A stretch of 39,253 bases of DNA from Desulfobacterales bacterium (GTDB lineage Bacteria > Desulfobacterota > Desulfobacteria > Desulfobacterales > UBA11574), in assembly GCA_030145345.1 (NCBI GenBank), contig JAQYVT010000018.1, positions 1-39,253 of the forward strand. Direction: 5' to 3'. The notes under the pieces are model-generated. The model saw only the letters and a list, made by a program, of their open reading frames with translations. It did no database searches and was not told where the DNA came from. Both the position numbers and the translations under genes were made by a program. The stretch's first letter is position 1. Every line of letters starts with the position of its first letter. Positions 1 to 8,009 of the stretch are shown piece by piece.

Positions 1-277
1 AACTCTGTTTAGAGAGACATAGAATAGCAGCAAAATTCCCAAAGGAAGAAAGATACGATCTAACTTCATAGACAAGAAGATCTGTGGTGTCTATCCAGCA
101 GAATATGGAAGAAAGACAACCATGGATTACATTCGGATGCTTTACATATCCTATGCTTCTGCTTGCGAATTGGAAACACGGATATTATTAGCCCGGGATT
201 TAGATTTAATTGAAAAAAGTGAGTTGGGTACACTAAAAAAAGACATCCCAGAAATCGAAAGAATGTTAAAACGCTGA
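1..277 (+). pseudogene. Decayed four-helix-bundle (23S rRNA intervening-sequence type) protein gene, 3' part
   Basis: Translation in two frames recovers the family pattern of small four-helix-bundle proteins. One frame gives FPKEERYDLTS, a TAG stop at 69-71, then TRRSVVSI. A second frame from about 101 gives EYGRKTTMDYIRMLYISYAS followed by ACELETRILLARDL, and ends at TGA 275-277. In intact relatives the stop position is normally a Gln (LTSQ.RR) and the next segment reads SIPANIAEG.GR. Here a small deletion near 97-100 removes that stretch and shifts frame. One nonsense codon plus one frameshift make a pseudogene the simplest reading. The 5' end lies outside the window. The function of the family is poorly known. 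Confidence 0.75.
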
Positions 278-298
278 TAAAGTCTTAAGAAAAAAAAC

Positions 299-331
299 CC
301 TGGAATCCTTGACCCCTGGAATCCTTGGACC
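299..331. repeat. Two-copy 16-bp tandem repeat
   Basis: The unit CCCTGGAATCCTTGAC is followed directly by a second copy differing at the last bases (CCCTGGAATCCTTGGA) and a third partial CCCT. It lies between the decayed gene and hsp20 and overlaps no convincing reading frame. It resembles the octamer-periodic TTGGAATATTGGA-type repeat at 19981-20065 in composition and periodicity. Confidence 0.7.
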
Positions 332-333
332 CT

Positions 334-356
334 CTTCTCCAACTAAATTGGAGAAG
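334..356. other. Perfect 8-bp hairpin
   Basis: CTTCTCCA (334-341) and TGGAGAAG (349-356) form a perfect 8-bp stem around a 7-nt loop, immediately after the tandem repeat. There is no T-tract, so it is not a typical intrinsic terminator. It could still end residual transcription of the decayed gene or be part of the repeat. Confidence 0.5.
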
Positions 357-417
357 AACCTTATCTATAAACAGAATACGCGCTTTCGGAATTTGCCGAC
401 AAGATTCAGGACTTTTC

Positions 418-446
418 TTTACAAATGCTTGGTTCGGTGTTAATAT
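418..446 (+). promoter_or_regulatory. Candidate sigma-70 promoter for hsp20-lon
   Basis: TTTACA (418-423) and TAATAT (441-446) are separated by 17 bp, matching the -35 box at 5 of 6 and the -10 box at 4 of 6 positions. It lies about 100 bp upstream of the hsp20 start. I saw no clear heat-shock sigma-32 promoter and no CIRCE inverted repeat in this interval. The call rests on sequence match only. Confidence 0.4.
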
Positions 447-545
447 TCGCATATTGAAGTTCCCTGAAGCCCCGCCAGGCGGGATGAATCGACGCATCAG
501 CATGTGATTATTTTTGAACGAACCCTTACGCGCAGGAGCTTTAAA

Positions 546-992
546 ATGGATTATATCAAAATACGATTCACGGACGATTTTGATCATCACGATTCCAAGT
601 TCGAAAAAACAGTTGAGGATCTCTTTAGATCGATAAACCCCATGTTTACGATTGCTGAGCGGACGTGGAAGCCTCAAATGGATATTTATGAAACCCCGGA
701 CGAGATCATTATCATGGGTGAAATCGCCGGAGTTACAAAAGATGACCTAGAGCTGGAAATCAGCAGTAAAGCCGTTAAAATTCAAGGAAACCGTGTCCCG
801 TTAACACGCATAGAAAATGCAACATACCGTCTGGCGGAAATACAGTATGGTAAATTTGAGCGCATACTCTATCTTCCTGCGCCCATTGACCCTGAAGTTG
901 TTTCTGCCTCATATTCCAATGGATTTCTCCAGGTTCGACTTGCCAAGCTTTCCCTTGATAAGACTTTCAAGGTCCCAATTACAGAACGATAG
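546..992 (+). CDS. Hsp20/alpha-crystallin family small heat shock protein
   Basis: Cytosolic ATP-independent chaperone that holds unfolding proteins for refolding or degradation. The 148-residue product has a short N-terminal arm and an alpha-crystallin domain from about residue 38. The domain runs from the start at PQMDIYETPDEIIIMGEIAG to the end at GFLQVRLAK. The start at ATG 546 is preferred because AGGAG (534-538) lies 7 nt upstream. An in-frame ATG at 504 would add 14 residues and lacks a ribosome binding site. The C-terminal IXI motif typical of the family is not obvious; PITER follows the domain. The gene sits 51 bp upstream of lon, so the pair plausibly forms a protein-quality-control unit, with Hsp20-held clients passed to the Lon protease. 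Confidence 0.9.
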   Translation: MDYIKIRFTDDFDHHDSKFEKTVEDLFRSINPMFTIAERTWKPQMDIYETPDEIIIMGEIAGVTKDDLELEISSKAVKIQGNRVPLTRIENATYRLAEIQYGKFERILYLPAPIDPEVVSASYSNGFLQVRLAKLSLDKTFKVPITER

Positions 993-1043
993 CGAGTAAA
1001 ATAAAATCAGAATTCGTTTGGATGAAACGATTTGGAGGTTCAC

Positions 1044-3392
1044 ATGACAGAACAGCAGCCATCACCTGAACTCAGCGCGGAAAAAATTCCGGAAGTTCTT
1101 CCGATCCTTCCATTGTTTGACGCGGCGCTTTTCCCCAAAATGGTTTTGCCGCTGGTTGTTATGCAGCCGGAATCGATTAAACTGGTCGACGAAACCATGT
1201 CCCAGAATCGACTTATAGGACTGATTGTAGTGAAAAAGTCCTCCGAGGATAACGTTCATGCCCAAGATGATCTGAACACCGTTGGCACCAGCGCATTGAT
1301 CCTTAAAATGGCAAAAACAGAGGACAACAAATTGCAATTGCTGGCCCAGGGTTTGGGAAGATTCAAGGCCAAAGAATATGTGCAAGAAAAGCCGTATCTT
1401 CGAGCCCGGGTCGAACATATTAAAGAAATAGATACAAAAGACAAAGAAACCGAGGCCCTGATGTCCAACATGATCGGCCAGTTCACCAGAATTGCCGAAC
1501 TTTCTCCCGGGTTGCCCCAGGAAATCGTGGTGATGGCAAGATCCATAAAAGAACCCGGCATATTGGCGGATATGATCGCTTCTACAATCAACTCCAGCCT
1601 TGAAGAAAAACAGAAAGTTCTGGAAATTTTTGACACGAAAAAACGGTTAAAGGAAGTGACTCGGCTGGTTAACCATCAGTTGGAAATCCTCGAGCTGGGA
1701 AACAAAATTCAATCCCAAGTTAAAGGAGATATGGATAAACGGCAGCGGGAATACTATCTTCGCGAGCAGCTCAAAGCCATTAAAGAAGAACTGGGCGAAA
1801 AAGATGAAGCCGCTGTGGAAGTTGAAGATTACCGGGCAAAAATCGATGAAAAAAACCTGCCCGAGGAAGCCCGCAAGGAGGCTGAACGGGAACTGAATCG
1901 CCTTTCCCGAATGCATCCGTCTTCAGCGGAATATACCGTGGCATCCACCTACCTGGACTGGCTGACCACACTTCCCTGGCATGAAAGTACAGAGGACAAC
2001 CTTGACATCAAAAAGGCCAGACAAATTTTAGATAAAGACCACTTTGGGCTGGACAAAGCCAAAAAGCGAATTCTGGAATATCTGGCGGTACGCAAGTTAA
2101 AACCGGAGTCAAAAGGGCCCATTCTATGCTTTGCCGGTCCCCCCGGTACGGGTAAAACATCTCTGGGCCGCTCCATCGCCCAGGCTTTAGGCCGCCGGTT
2201 TTTCCGAATTTCACTCGGCGGCGTAAGGGATGAGGCTGAAATAAGGGGACATCGACGCACGTATGTCGGCGCCCTTCCCGGACGCATTATTCAGGGGATA
2301 CGACGATCCGGATCGAACAACCCCGTATTTATGCTCGACGAAATCGATAAGGTTGGAAGCGATTTCCGAGGTGATCCGTCGTCTGCGCTTCTGGAAGTTC
2401 TCGATCCTGAACAGAACTTTTCTTTTTCAGATCATTATCTGGACGTGCCCTTTGACCTGTCAAAGGTGATGTTCATCACCACCGCCAATATTCTGGATAC
2501 CATCCCGCCTGCACTGCTGGACAGAATGGAAGTTCTGAAGCTTCTCGGCTATACACTTGACGAAAAAATCAGAATCGCCAACCGCTATCTTATCCCCCGC
2601 CAACGTGAAGCCCATGGCCTTAAGACCAAACAGTTGTCTTTTACAAAAGGCGCTGTAAAACACATTATATCGGGGTATACGCGCGAAGCCGGCTTGAGAA
2701 ATCTCGAACGTGAAATCGCATCGATCTGCCGTGGGGTTGCTGCCAGTATCGCTGAAAAAAAAGTCGCGTCCGTTACAATCAAGGTTGAAAATATTTCCGA
2801 GTACCTCGGGCCCGTTCGATTGATTTCGGAAGCAAAGGCCAGGACTTCAATTCCCGGAGTGGCAACGGGGCTTGCCTGGACACAGGCCGGCGGCGAACTC
2901 CTCTTTATTGAAGCCACCTCCATGAGGGGTGCTAAAGGCCTTACCCTGACGGGCCAGCTTGGAGATGTCATGAAAGAATCCGCAACCGCGGCATTGAGTT
3001 TTATTCGATCGAATGCCGATACCATCGGCATCCCTGATGATTATTTCGAAAAACACGATATTCATATTCACGTCCCGGCAGGCGCTATTCCCAAAGACGG
3101 TCCGTCAGCCGGTGTCACCATGCTGACTGCACTGACATCGTTACTGACCCATAAAACCATCAACAAAGATCTTGCCATGACCGGTGAAATAACATTAAGA
3201 GGTCAGGTTCTCCCGGTGGGCGGCGTCAAGGAAAAGGTCCTGGCAGCCCATCGTGCGGGCATAAAAACGATTATCATACCCAAGTGGAACGAAAAAGATC
3301 TGGAAGACATACCCAAAGAGATTCAAAAAAAGATTCGCTTTTACCCTGTGGAAAGGATGCTGGATGTTTTGAAAATCGCATTTGAAAAATAG
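1044..3392 (+). CDS. lon: ATP-dependent protease Lon (endopeptidase La)
   Basis: Cytosolic AAA+ serine protease degrading misfolded and regulatory proteins. The 782-residue product shows the full LonA order. First comes the N-terminal substrate-binding LAN domain (about 20-210), then a helical region. The AAA+ module follows, with Walker A GPPGTGKT at 365-372 and a Walker B segment FMLDEIDK. The C-terminal protease domain carries catalytic Ser688 in PKDGPSAG and Lys731 in GGVKEK. The Ser-Lys spacing of 43 residues matches E. coli Lon (679/722). ATG 1044 is chosen because GGAGG (1034-1038) sits 5 nt upstream. A TTG at 1032 in the same frame would overlap that site. Length is typical. It follows hsp20 and abuts rlpA with almost no gap. 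Confidence 0.98.
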   Translation: MTEQQPSPELSAEKIPEVLPILPLFDAALFPKMVLPLVVMQPESIKLVDETMSQNRLIGLIVVKKSSEDNVHAQDDLNTVGTSALILKMAKTEDNKLQLLAQGLGRFKAKEYVQEKPYLRARVEHIKEIDTKDKETEALMSNMIGQFTRIAELSPGLPQEIVVMARSIKEPGILADMIASTINSSLEEKQKVLEIFDTKKRLKEVTRLVNHQLEILELGNKIQSQVKGDMDKRQREYYLREQLKAIKEELGEKDEAAVEVEDYRAKIDEKNLPEEARKEAERELNRLSRMHPSSAEYTVASTYLDWLTTLPWHESTEDNLDIKKARQILDKDHFGLDKAKKRILEYLAVRKLKPESKGPILCFAGPPGTGKTSLGRSIAQALGRRFFRISLGGVRDEAEIRGHRRTYVGALPGRIIQGIRRSGSNNPVFMLDEIDKVGSDFRGDPSSALLEVLDPEQNFSFSDHYLDVPFDLSKVMFITTANILDTIPPALLDRMEVLKLLGYTLDEKIRIANRYLIPRQREAHGLKTKQLSFTKGAVKHIISGYTREAGLRNLEREIASICRGVAASIAEKKVASVTIKVENISEYLGPVRLISEAKARTSIPGVATGLAWTQAGGELLFIEATSMRGAKGLTLTGQLGDVMKESATAALSFIRSNADTIGIPDDYFEKHDIHIHVPAGAIPKDGPSAGVTMLTALTSLLTHKTINKDLAMTGEITLRGQVLPVGGVKEKVLAAHRAGIKTIIIPKWNEKDLEDIPKEIQKKIRFYPVERMLDVLKIAFEK

Positions 3393-3394
3393 TG

Positions 3395-4168
3395 ATGTCC
3401 ATTCTATTAAAAAAAAGACATTGCCCTGCAATTTATAGACGTCTTGCTTTTTGCGGTCTTTTAATTTTTCTTGTTTACGGATGTGCAGCAGTCGAACCGC
3501 CGCCAACCCCTCCCGGGCAGCCGAAACCCTATAAAATTGGGCAAAACTGGTATCAGCCGCTGGCGCATGCTAAAGGGTTCAACCAGCGGGGCCGAGCATC
3601 CTGGTACGGAAGGGACTTTCACGGGAAAAAGACAGCCAACGGCGAAACCTATAATATGTATGCCATGACAGCTGCCCACAAAACCCTCCCCTTCGGCACG
3701 TATGTCAGCATACGTAATTTGGAAAACAACCGAAAAATCGACGTCAGAATTAACGACCGGGGGCCTTTTGCCCGCGGTCGGGTCATCGACCTTTCTTATA
3801 CGGCGGCAAAAAAACTCGGCGTTGTCGGACCCGGTACAACAGATGTTGAAATTATAGCACTCGGCACACCCAATCGGCCGGACATATCCAAAAGCACCGG
3901 TCGATCCTATGCGCCGTCGAATTATTATCAGGGAAATTTTACCATTCAGATCGGGGCCTTCAGTGAGAGGATTAACGCTGAAAGACTTCGGGAAAAGCTT
4001 GCTCGATCCTACGAAAATGTCCACATCACACCCTATTTCGATGGGAATAGTACCTTTTATCGGGTCCGGGCAGGCAGATATTCGAGCCTGGAAGAAGCAG
4101 ACAGGAATGAAGAATTCATGATCCAAAACGGATATGAGAATGCATTTGCAATTGCGGAAGATAATTGA
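3395..4168 (+). CDS. rlpA: RlpA-like septal ring lytic transglycosylase lipoprotein with SPOR domain
   Basis: Predicted outer-membrane-anchored enzyme that cleaves denuded peptidoglycan strands at the division site. The product has 257 residues. A hydrophobic segment LAFCGLLIFLVYGC ends in Cys30, a plausible lipidation site, although Tyr at -2 is unusual in a lipobox. The double-psi beta-barrel follows with ASWYGRDFHGKKTANGE, AAHKTLPFGT and VRINDRGPF; the His and Asp of the last two motifs are the conserved active-site residues. A SPOR domain (about 182-254, beginning FTIQIGAF) would bind septal glycan. The start abuts the lon stop, and an overlapping GTG at 3392 is an alternative. No strong ribosome site is visible, so translational coupling to lon is likely. 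The downstream gene overlaps by 4 nt. Confidence 0.92.
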   Translation: MSILLKKRHCPAIYRRLAFCGLLIFLVYGCAAVEPPPTPPGQPKPYKIGQNWYQPLAHAKGFNQRGRASWYGRDFHGKKTANGETYNMYAMTAAHKTLPFGTYVSIRNLENNRKIDVRINDRGPFARGRVIDLSYTAAKKLGVVGPGTTDVEIIALGTPNRPDISKSTGRSYAPSNYYQGNFTIQIGAFSERINAERLREKLARSYENVHITPYFDGNSTFYRVRAGRYSSLEEADRNEEFMIQNGYENAFAIAEDN

Positions 4169-4773
4169 CGCGTCGAGAACACATACTGCAAAAAGTCGCC
4201 TTTCTGGACCGTGACGGCGTTATTAACCGGGATTCGGCCGATTACATAAAGCACTGGTCTGAATTTGAGTTTTTGCCCAATAGTTTAGAAGCGTTAAAGC
4301 AGCTCAAACAGAATGGGTTTACCACCATTGTCATCACCAACCAGTCGGTTATCAATCGTGAGATGGTATCCAGAGAGGGACTCGACCAAATTCATACCCT
4401 GATGAAGACCCGCGTTCAAGCCGGCGGAGGGGAAATAACAGATATATTCTTTTGCCCGCATACACCCGAAGACCGGTGCGATTGCCGGAAACCAAAGCCG
4501 GGATTGATTGATCAGGCAAAAAAGAGATACCGGATCGACCTTTCAACCGCTGTTATGGTTGGGGATAGTGCGAAAGATATTGAATGTGCCCGAAATGCCG
4601 GATGCAGGTACGCGCTTCTGGTCAAAACCGGTAATGGAATCCAGGCTGAAAAAATATTAAAAGAAAAAGCGATTCATCCCGACCATGTGGCCCGGGATCT
4701 TTTCAACGCCGTTCACTGGATAATCACCCATTACAATTCGCCAAACCATCCGGGCCACCTGCATCGACCATGA
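4165..4773 (+). CDS. gmhB: D-glycero-D-manno-heptose 1,7-bisphosphate 7-phosphatase (HAD-IIIA family)
   Basis: Removes the 7-phosphate from heptose bisphosphate in the ADP-heptose pathway for lipopolysaccharide inner core. The 202-residue HAD phosphatase has the nucleophile motif LDRDGVIN (Asp15, Asp17), the ITNQS motif II, and KPKPG with GDSAKDIE for motifs III and IV. The zinc-binding loop CPHTPEDRCDC distinguishes GmhB from histidinol phosphatase domains without zinc. The start is TTG 4165, overlapping the rlpA stop by 4 nt, with GGAAG about 5 nt upstream. A histidinol-phosphatase role is a weaker alternative. The gene lies between rlpA and recD2 in an overlapping run, which suggests cotranscription rather than shared function. 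Confidence 0.88.
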   Translation: MTRREHILQKVAFLDRDGVINRDSADYIKHWSEFEFLPNSLEALKQLKQNGFTTIVITNQSVINREMVSREGLDQIHTLMKTRVQAGGGEITDIFFCPHTPEDRCDCRKPKPGLIDQAKKRYRIDLSTAVMVGDSAKDIECARNAGCRYALLVKTGNGIQAEKILKEKAIHPDHVARDLFNAVHWIITHYNSPNHPGHLHRP

Positions 4774-6956
4774 ACAGGCCCCTTCCCATAACCACCCTTG
4801 AAGGTGAGCTGGAAAGAATCACCTATTCTAGTCCTGAAACCCATTATACCATCGCAAAGCTAAAAACGAGCAAGACCCACAATATGGTTACCATCGTGGG
4901 GTCAATGCCGGCGGTCAAACCGGGACAATTCCTTAAAATCGAAGGAACCTGGGAAACCCATTCAAAATATGGCCAGCAGTTCAAAATTGCGTCCTATGAA
5001 GAGACGTTGCCGGCGACCATCAGCGGCATCAAAAAATATTTGGCATCCGGCATTGTCAAAGGGATCGGACCCTCAACGGCCCATAGAATGGTCCGTTGTT
5101 TTGGAGCCGAGACTCTTGAAATTATAGAAAAAAATCCTGAAAGACTCGTCGAGGTCGACGGCGTCGGACACGCAAAAGCAGCGTTAATATGTGATGCCTG
5201 GAAATACAATCATGCGGCAAGGGGCGTCATGCAGTTATTGCAAAATGCGGGGGTGAAAACCGCTTATTGTGCAAAAATACTTAAAACCTATGGTGCGGAT
5301 GCGGTCAATATTATCCAAAGTGATCCTTACCGCCTGGCCACCGATATTCCCGGAATCGGTTTTTATTTTGCGGACAGAATCGCGCTCAAGCTGGGTATCT
5401 CAAGGGATGACACCCAGCGTGTGAGGGCTTGCATCCGCCATGTGATCGAGCAATTCATCAATGAAGGGCACGTCTTTGTTTATGAAAGTCAATTGGTTGC
5501 GCAGTGTGCAGACCTTTTTTCCCTTGAAGCCGATATCACCCGATATTCCATGGAAAAATTATCGGCCGACGGAGAACTGGTGATTGAAAATGCACCGGAT
5601 ACTTCTGAAAACAGAATCGTTTACTTGAAAGAAATTCACCAGGCGGAAACCGGTATATCAAATCGAATCAAAGCGTTGCTGTCTGTCCCGATCATACCGA
5701 CCTCAATAGATGCGGAACGCATTTCAAAAGAAGTTCAAAAAAAATTGGCCATCGCACTTTCCCGGGAACAAGTTGACGTCCTTGAAAAGATTCTCTCCCA
5801 TCGTGCGGTAATTATTACCGGCGGACCCGGAACCGGCAAAACAACCCTGATTAGATCTGTCAATGCCATTTTTGAAGCCCTCGGGAAACGGGTTCTTCTT
5901 GCGGCGCCAACCGGTCGCGCAGCCAGACGGCTGTCCGAGGTTACCCGAAGGAATGCAAAAACCATTCACAGATTATTGGGGGTTAATTTTAAAGACGGCC
6001 TGTTCGATAAGAACCGGGATAACCCTTTGGACGCGGATGCTGTAATTATTGATGAAGCTTCCATGGTGGACACCCTTTTGATGTTTCATCTGATCAATGC
6101 GGTCCCCATGACCGCTGTTCTGATATTGGTCGGTGACGTTTTCCAGCTTCCGTCAATCGGTCCTGGCAACGTTCTTTCCGACATGATAAAATCAGCCCGG
6201 ACACCTGTATTTTATCTCAAGAAAATTTTCAGGCAGGCGCATAAAAGTCCCATTGTGTTCAACGCTCACAGAATTCGCCAGGGTGAATTCCCGGTCTTCG
6301 AGCCGCTGGACCATACCGAAAGCCTTTCTGAGTTTTATTTTATAGAACAGAATGATCCGAACACGGTTGTCGCCACGATTCTTGAATTGTGCAACAAAAC
6401 AATTCCTGAACGGTTTAATCTTGATCCGGTGCACGACGTTCAGATTCTAACGCCCATGCATAAAGGCGTCATCGGAACGACCCATCTTAATCAAGTTTTG
6501 CAGAAGGTATTGAACCCAAATCCGGTGATCGTCGAAACCAGAGGCAGTACATTCAAAATTGAAGACAAGGTCATGCACCTTAAAAACAACTATCAAAAAG
6601 AGGTTTTCAACGGAGATATCGGGACCATACGCACGGTTGACGTAAAAGAAAATGTCTTTTCGGTGGACTTCTACGGAAGGACGGTAAGTTACGATTTTAC
6701 GGAGATGGATGAAATATCCCTGGCGTATGCCATATCTGTTCATAAATCACAGGGATCCGAATATCCGGCCGTCATATTACCGATAATGACACAGCATTTT
6801 GTTCTTCTCCAGAGAAACCTTTTATACACCGCCATTACACGGGGGAAGAAACTGGTAATTCTAATCGGCACAAAAAAAGCCCTGGCAATTGCGCTCAAAA
6901 ACGATACGCCCAAAAAACGTCTTTCCGGCCTTGCTTTCAGGCTTAAACAGAATTAA
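4770..6956 (+). CDS. recD2: RecD2-type ATP-dependent 5'-3' DNA helicase
   Basis: Superfamily 1B helicase of the RecD/TraA group that acts without RecBC. The 728-residue product has the long N-terminal region that defines RecD2. An OB-like segment is followed by helix-hairpin-helix repeats around IVKGIGPSTAHRM (about residue 95) and VEVDGVGHAKA (about 127). The helicase core has Walker A GGPGTGKTT (351-359), the DEAS box in VIIDEASMVD, and the C-terminal VHKSQGSEY motif. ATG 4770 overlaps the gmhB stop as ATGA, pointing to coupled translation. Proposed roles in the family include DNA repair and replication restart; the specific role here is inferred. No RecB or RecC gene is nearby, consistent with stand-alone action. 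Confidence 0.95.
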   Translation: MNRPLPITTLEGELERITYSSPETHYTIAKLKTSKTHNMVTIVGSMPAVKPGQFLKIEGTWETHSKYGQQFKIASYEETLPATISGIKKYLASGIVKGIGPSTAHRMVRCFGAETLEIIEKNPERLVEVDGVGHAKAALICDAWKYNHAARGVMQLLQNAGVKTAYCAKILKTYGADAVNIIQSDPYRLATDIPGIGFYFADRIALKLGISRDDTQRVRACIRHVIEQFINEGHVFVYESQLVAQCADLFSLEADITRYSMEKLSADGELVIENAPDTSENRIVYLKEIHQAETGISNRIKALLSVPIIPTSIDAERISKEVQKKLAIALSREQVDVLEKILSHRAVIITGGPGTGKTTLIRSVNAIFEALGKRVLLAAPTGRAARRLSEVTRRNAKTIHRLLGVNFKDGLFDKNRDNPLDADAVIIDEASMVDTLLMFHLINAVPMTAVLILVGDVFQLPSIGPGNVLSDMIKSARTPVFYLKKIFRQAHKSPIVFNAHRIRQGEFPVFEPLDHTESLSEFYFIEQNDPNTVVATILELCNKTIPERFNLDPVHDVQILTPMHKGVIGTTHLNQVLQKVLNPNPVIVETRGSTFKIEDKVMHLKNNYQKEVFNGDIGTIRTVDVKENVFSVDFYGRTVSYDFTEMDEISLAYAISVHKSQGSEYPAVILPIMTQHFVLLQRNLLYTAITRGKKLVILIGTKKALAIALKNDTPKKRLSGLAFRLKQN

Positions 6957-7093
6957 CATGTAATGAAGCCCCGCTCCCCCAAGAGACAGAATCTCATCCG
7001 TACGCCGACAAAAGGCGGGGTATTGGAAATCAAAATAAATATGTATTAAAAATCTTGACAATGCTTATTATTTCAATTAGTTAAACTTCAACC

Positions 7094-7120
7094 TTGACAA
7101 AGTATGGATTTAAATAACAT
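7094..7120 (+). promoter_or_regulatory. Candidate promoter for rpmF
   Basis: TTGACA (7094-7099) matches the -35 consensus perfectly. TAACAT (7115-7120) is a 4-of-6 match to the -10 box at a short 15-bp spacing. A second perfect TTGACA lies 39 bp upstream (7055-7060) without a good -10 box. The interval is AT-rich and about 35-60 bp upstream of the rpmF ribosome site, a suitable place for a promoter. The exact -10 box is uncertain. Confidence 0.35.
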
Positions 7121-7152
7121 TTCAACAAAAACAAATAGTTAGGTGATTACTT

Positions 7153-7329
7153 ATGGCAGTTCCAAAACGAAAAACATCAAAATCAAAGCGGGATAAGCGA
7201 CGGACGCATCAAAAGATTGCAGGCCCTAATCTGACCAGTTGTCCCCAGTGCGGTGATGCCAGGCTTCCACACCATGCATGCCCCAGTTGCGGCACATATA
7301 AGGGCCGCACTGTAATTGAAACCGAATAG
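7153..7329 (+). CDS. rpmF: Large ribosomal subunit protein bL32
   Basis: The 58-residue bL32 has the family start MAVPKRKTSKSKRDKRRTH and a zinc ribbon with Cys30, Cys33, Cys43 and Cys46 (CPQC and CPSC). This is the zinc-binding (C+) form. A TAGGTG ribosome site lies about 8 nt before the ATG. In many bacteria rpmF precedes the fatty-acid genes plsX-fabH-fabD-fabG-acpP-fabF. Here the next gene, 121 bp on, is rpiB, so that block is missing at this position. Confidence 0.97.
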   Translation: MAVPKRKTSKSKRDKRRTHQKIAGPNLTSCPQCGDARLPHHACPSCGTYKGRTVIETE

Positions 7330-7450
7330 TTTTGCTTGTTTCCTAAAAAGACTTTTTTACGCGACCGGTGAGCATTTTTGGGGTTCTTGAAAATATTTTC
7401 CCTTCAAAGCTTTCAACCGTTCTTTCAGTTCCAATATACAGGGTAATATC

Positions 7451-7927
7451 ATGTCCGGAATTACAACACCCATTGTGATCGGCAGCGATCATGCTGCATA
7501 TGATTTGAAAGAAAAAATCAAAGCATTCCTCATGGAACGGTCCATCGATGTTGAGGATGTGGGATGCTACAGTGAAAATTCGGTGGACTATCCGGATTAT
7601 GGTATCAAAGTCGCATCAATGGTTTCTTCGGGTAAATTTTCCCGTGGGATCTTGTTGTGCGGCACCGGGATTGGCATGTCCATGGTTGCCAATAAATTTT
7701 CTCGTGTCAGGGCGGCGCTGTGTTCAGATCTTTTTTCCGCCATCATGAGCAGACGACACAACGATTCCAATATACTGGTCTTGGGGGCGCGCGTTATCGG
7801 AGACATGCTTGCCCTGGAGATTGTTAAAGCCTGGTTGGAGACACCCTTCGACGGTGGACGGCATCTTCGTCGACTGGAAAAATTCGATCACATAGATATG
7901 GATGCGGAGCACGGCTGTACCGGTTGA
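7451..7927 (+). CDS. rpiB: Ribose 5-phosphate isomerase B
   Basis: Interconverts ribose 5-phosphate and ribulose 5-phosphate. The 158-residue product has the RpiB/LacAB fold signatures: [11 protein letters not shown] near the N terminus, the catalytic Cys70 in [10 protein letters not shown], and the [15 protein letters not shown] motif. ATG 7451 follows an AGGG ribosome site. Ribulose 5-phosphate is the precursor of dihydroxybutanone phosphate, made by RibBA further downstream, so its place in this run is metabolically sensible. The 3' end is close to, or overlaps, glyA depending on the glyA start. Confidence 0.95.
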   Translation: MSGITTPIVIGSDHAAYDLKEKIKAFLMERSIDVEDVGCYSENSVDYPDYGIKVASMVSSGKFSRGILLCGTGIGMSMVANKFSRVRAALCSDLFSAIMSRRHNDSNILVLGARVIGDMLALEIVKAWLETPFDGGRHLRRLEKFDHIDMDAEHGCTG

Positions 7928-8009
7928 CCCGTTAGCGGTTAAGCCGTCACGGCTAACCGGCGAAACCATCGTTACCACTTCGCGCTTAAACCCAATCAAG
8001 GAAAAATAT

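Noticed and set aside
285-677. 130-codon minus-strand frame over the tandem repeat and hsp20 start
   Set aside because: Its repetitive GFQGSRGQGF-like end comes from translating the 16-bp repeat, and the remainder is antisense to hsp20.
1032-1043. TTG start for lon four codons upstream of the ATG
   Set aside because: The TTG overlaps the GGAGG ribosome site that serves ATG 1044.
3461-4126. 221-codon minus-strand frame opposite rlpA
   Set aside because: The plus strand encodes a recognisable RlpA with intact motifs; the antisense translation has no domain.
6957-7030. Terminator after recD2 from CCCCGC (6969-6974) and GCGGGG (7015-7020)
   Set aside because: The stem is 6 bp with a 40-nt loop and no T-tract; too weak to list.
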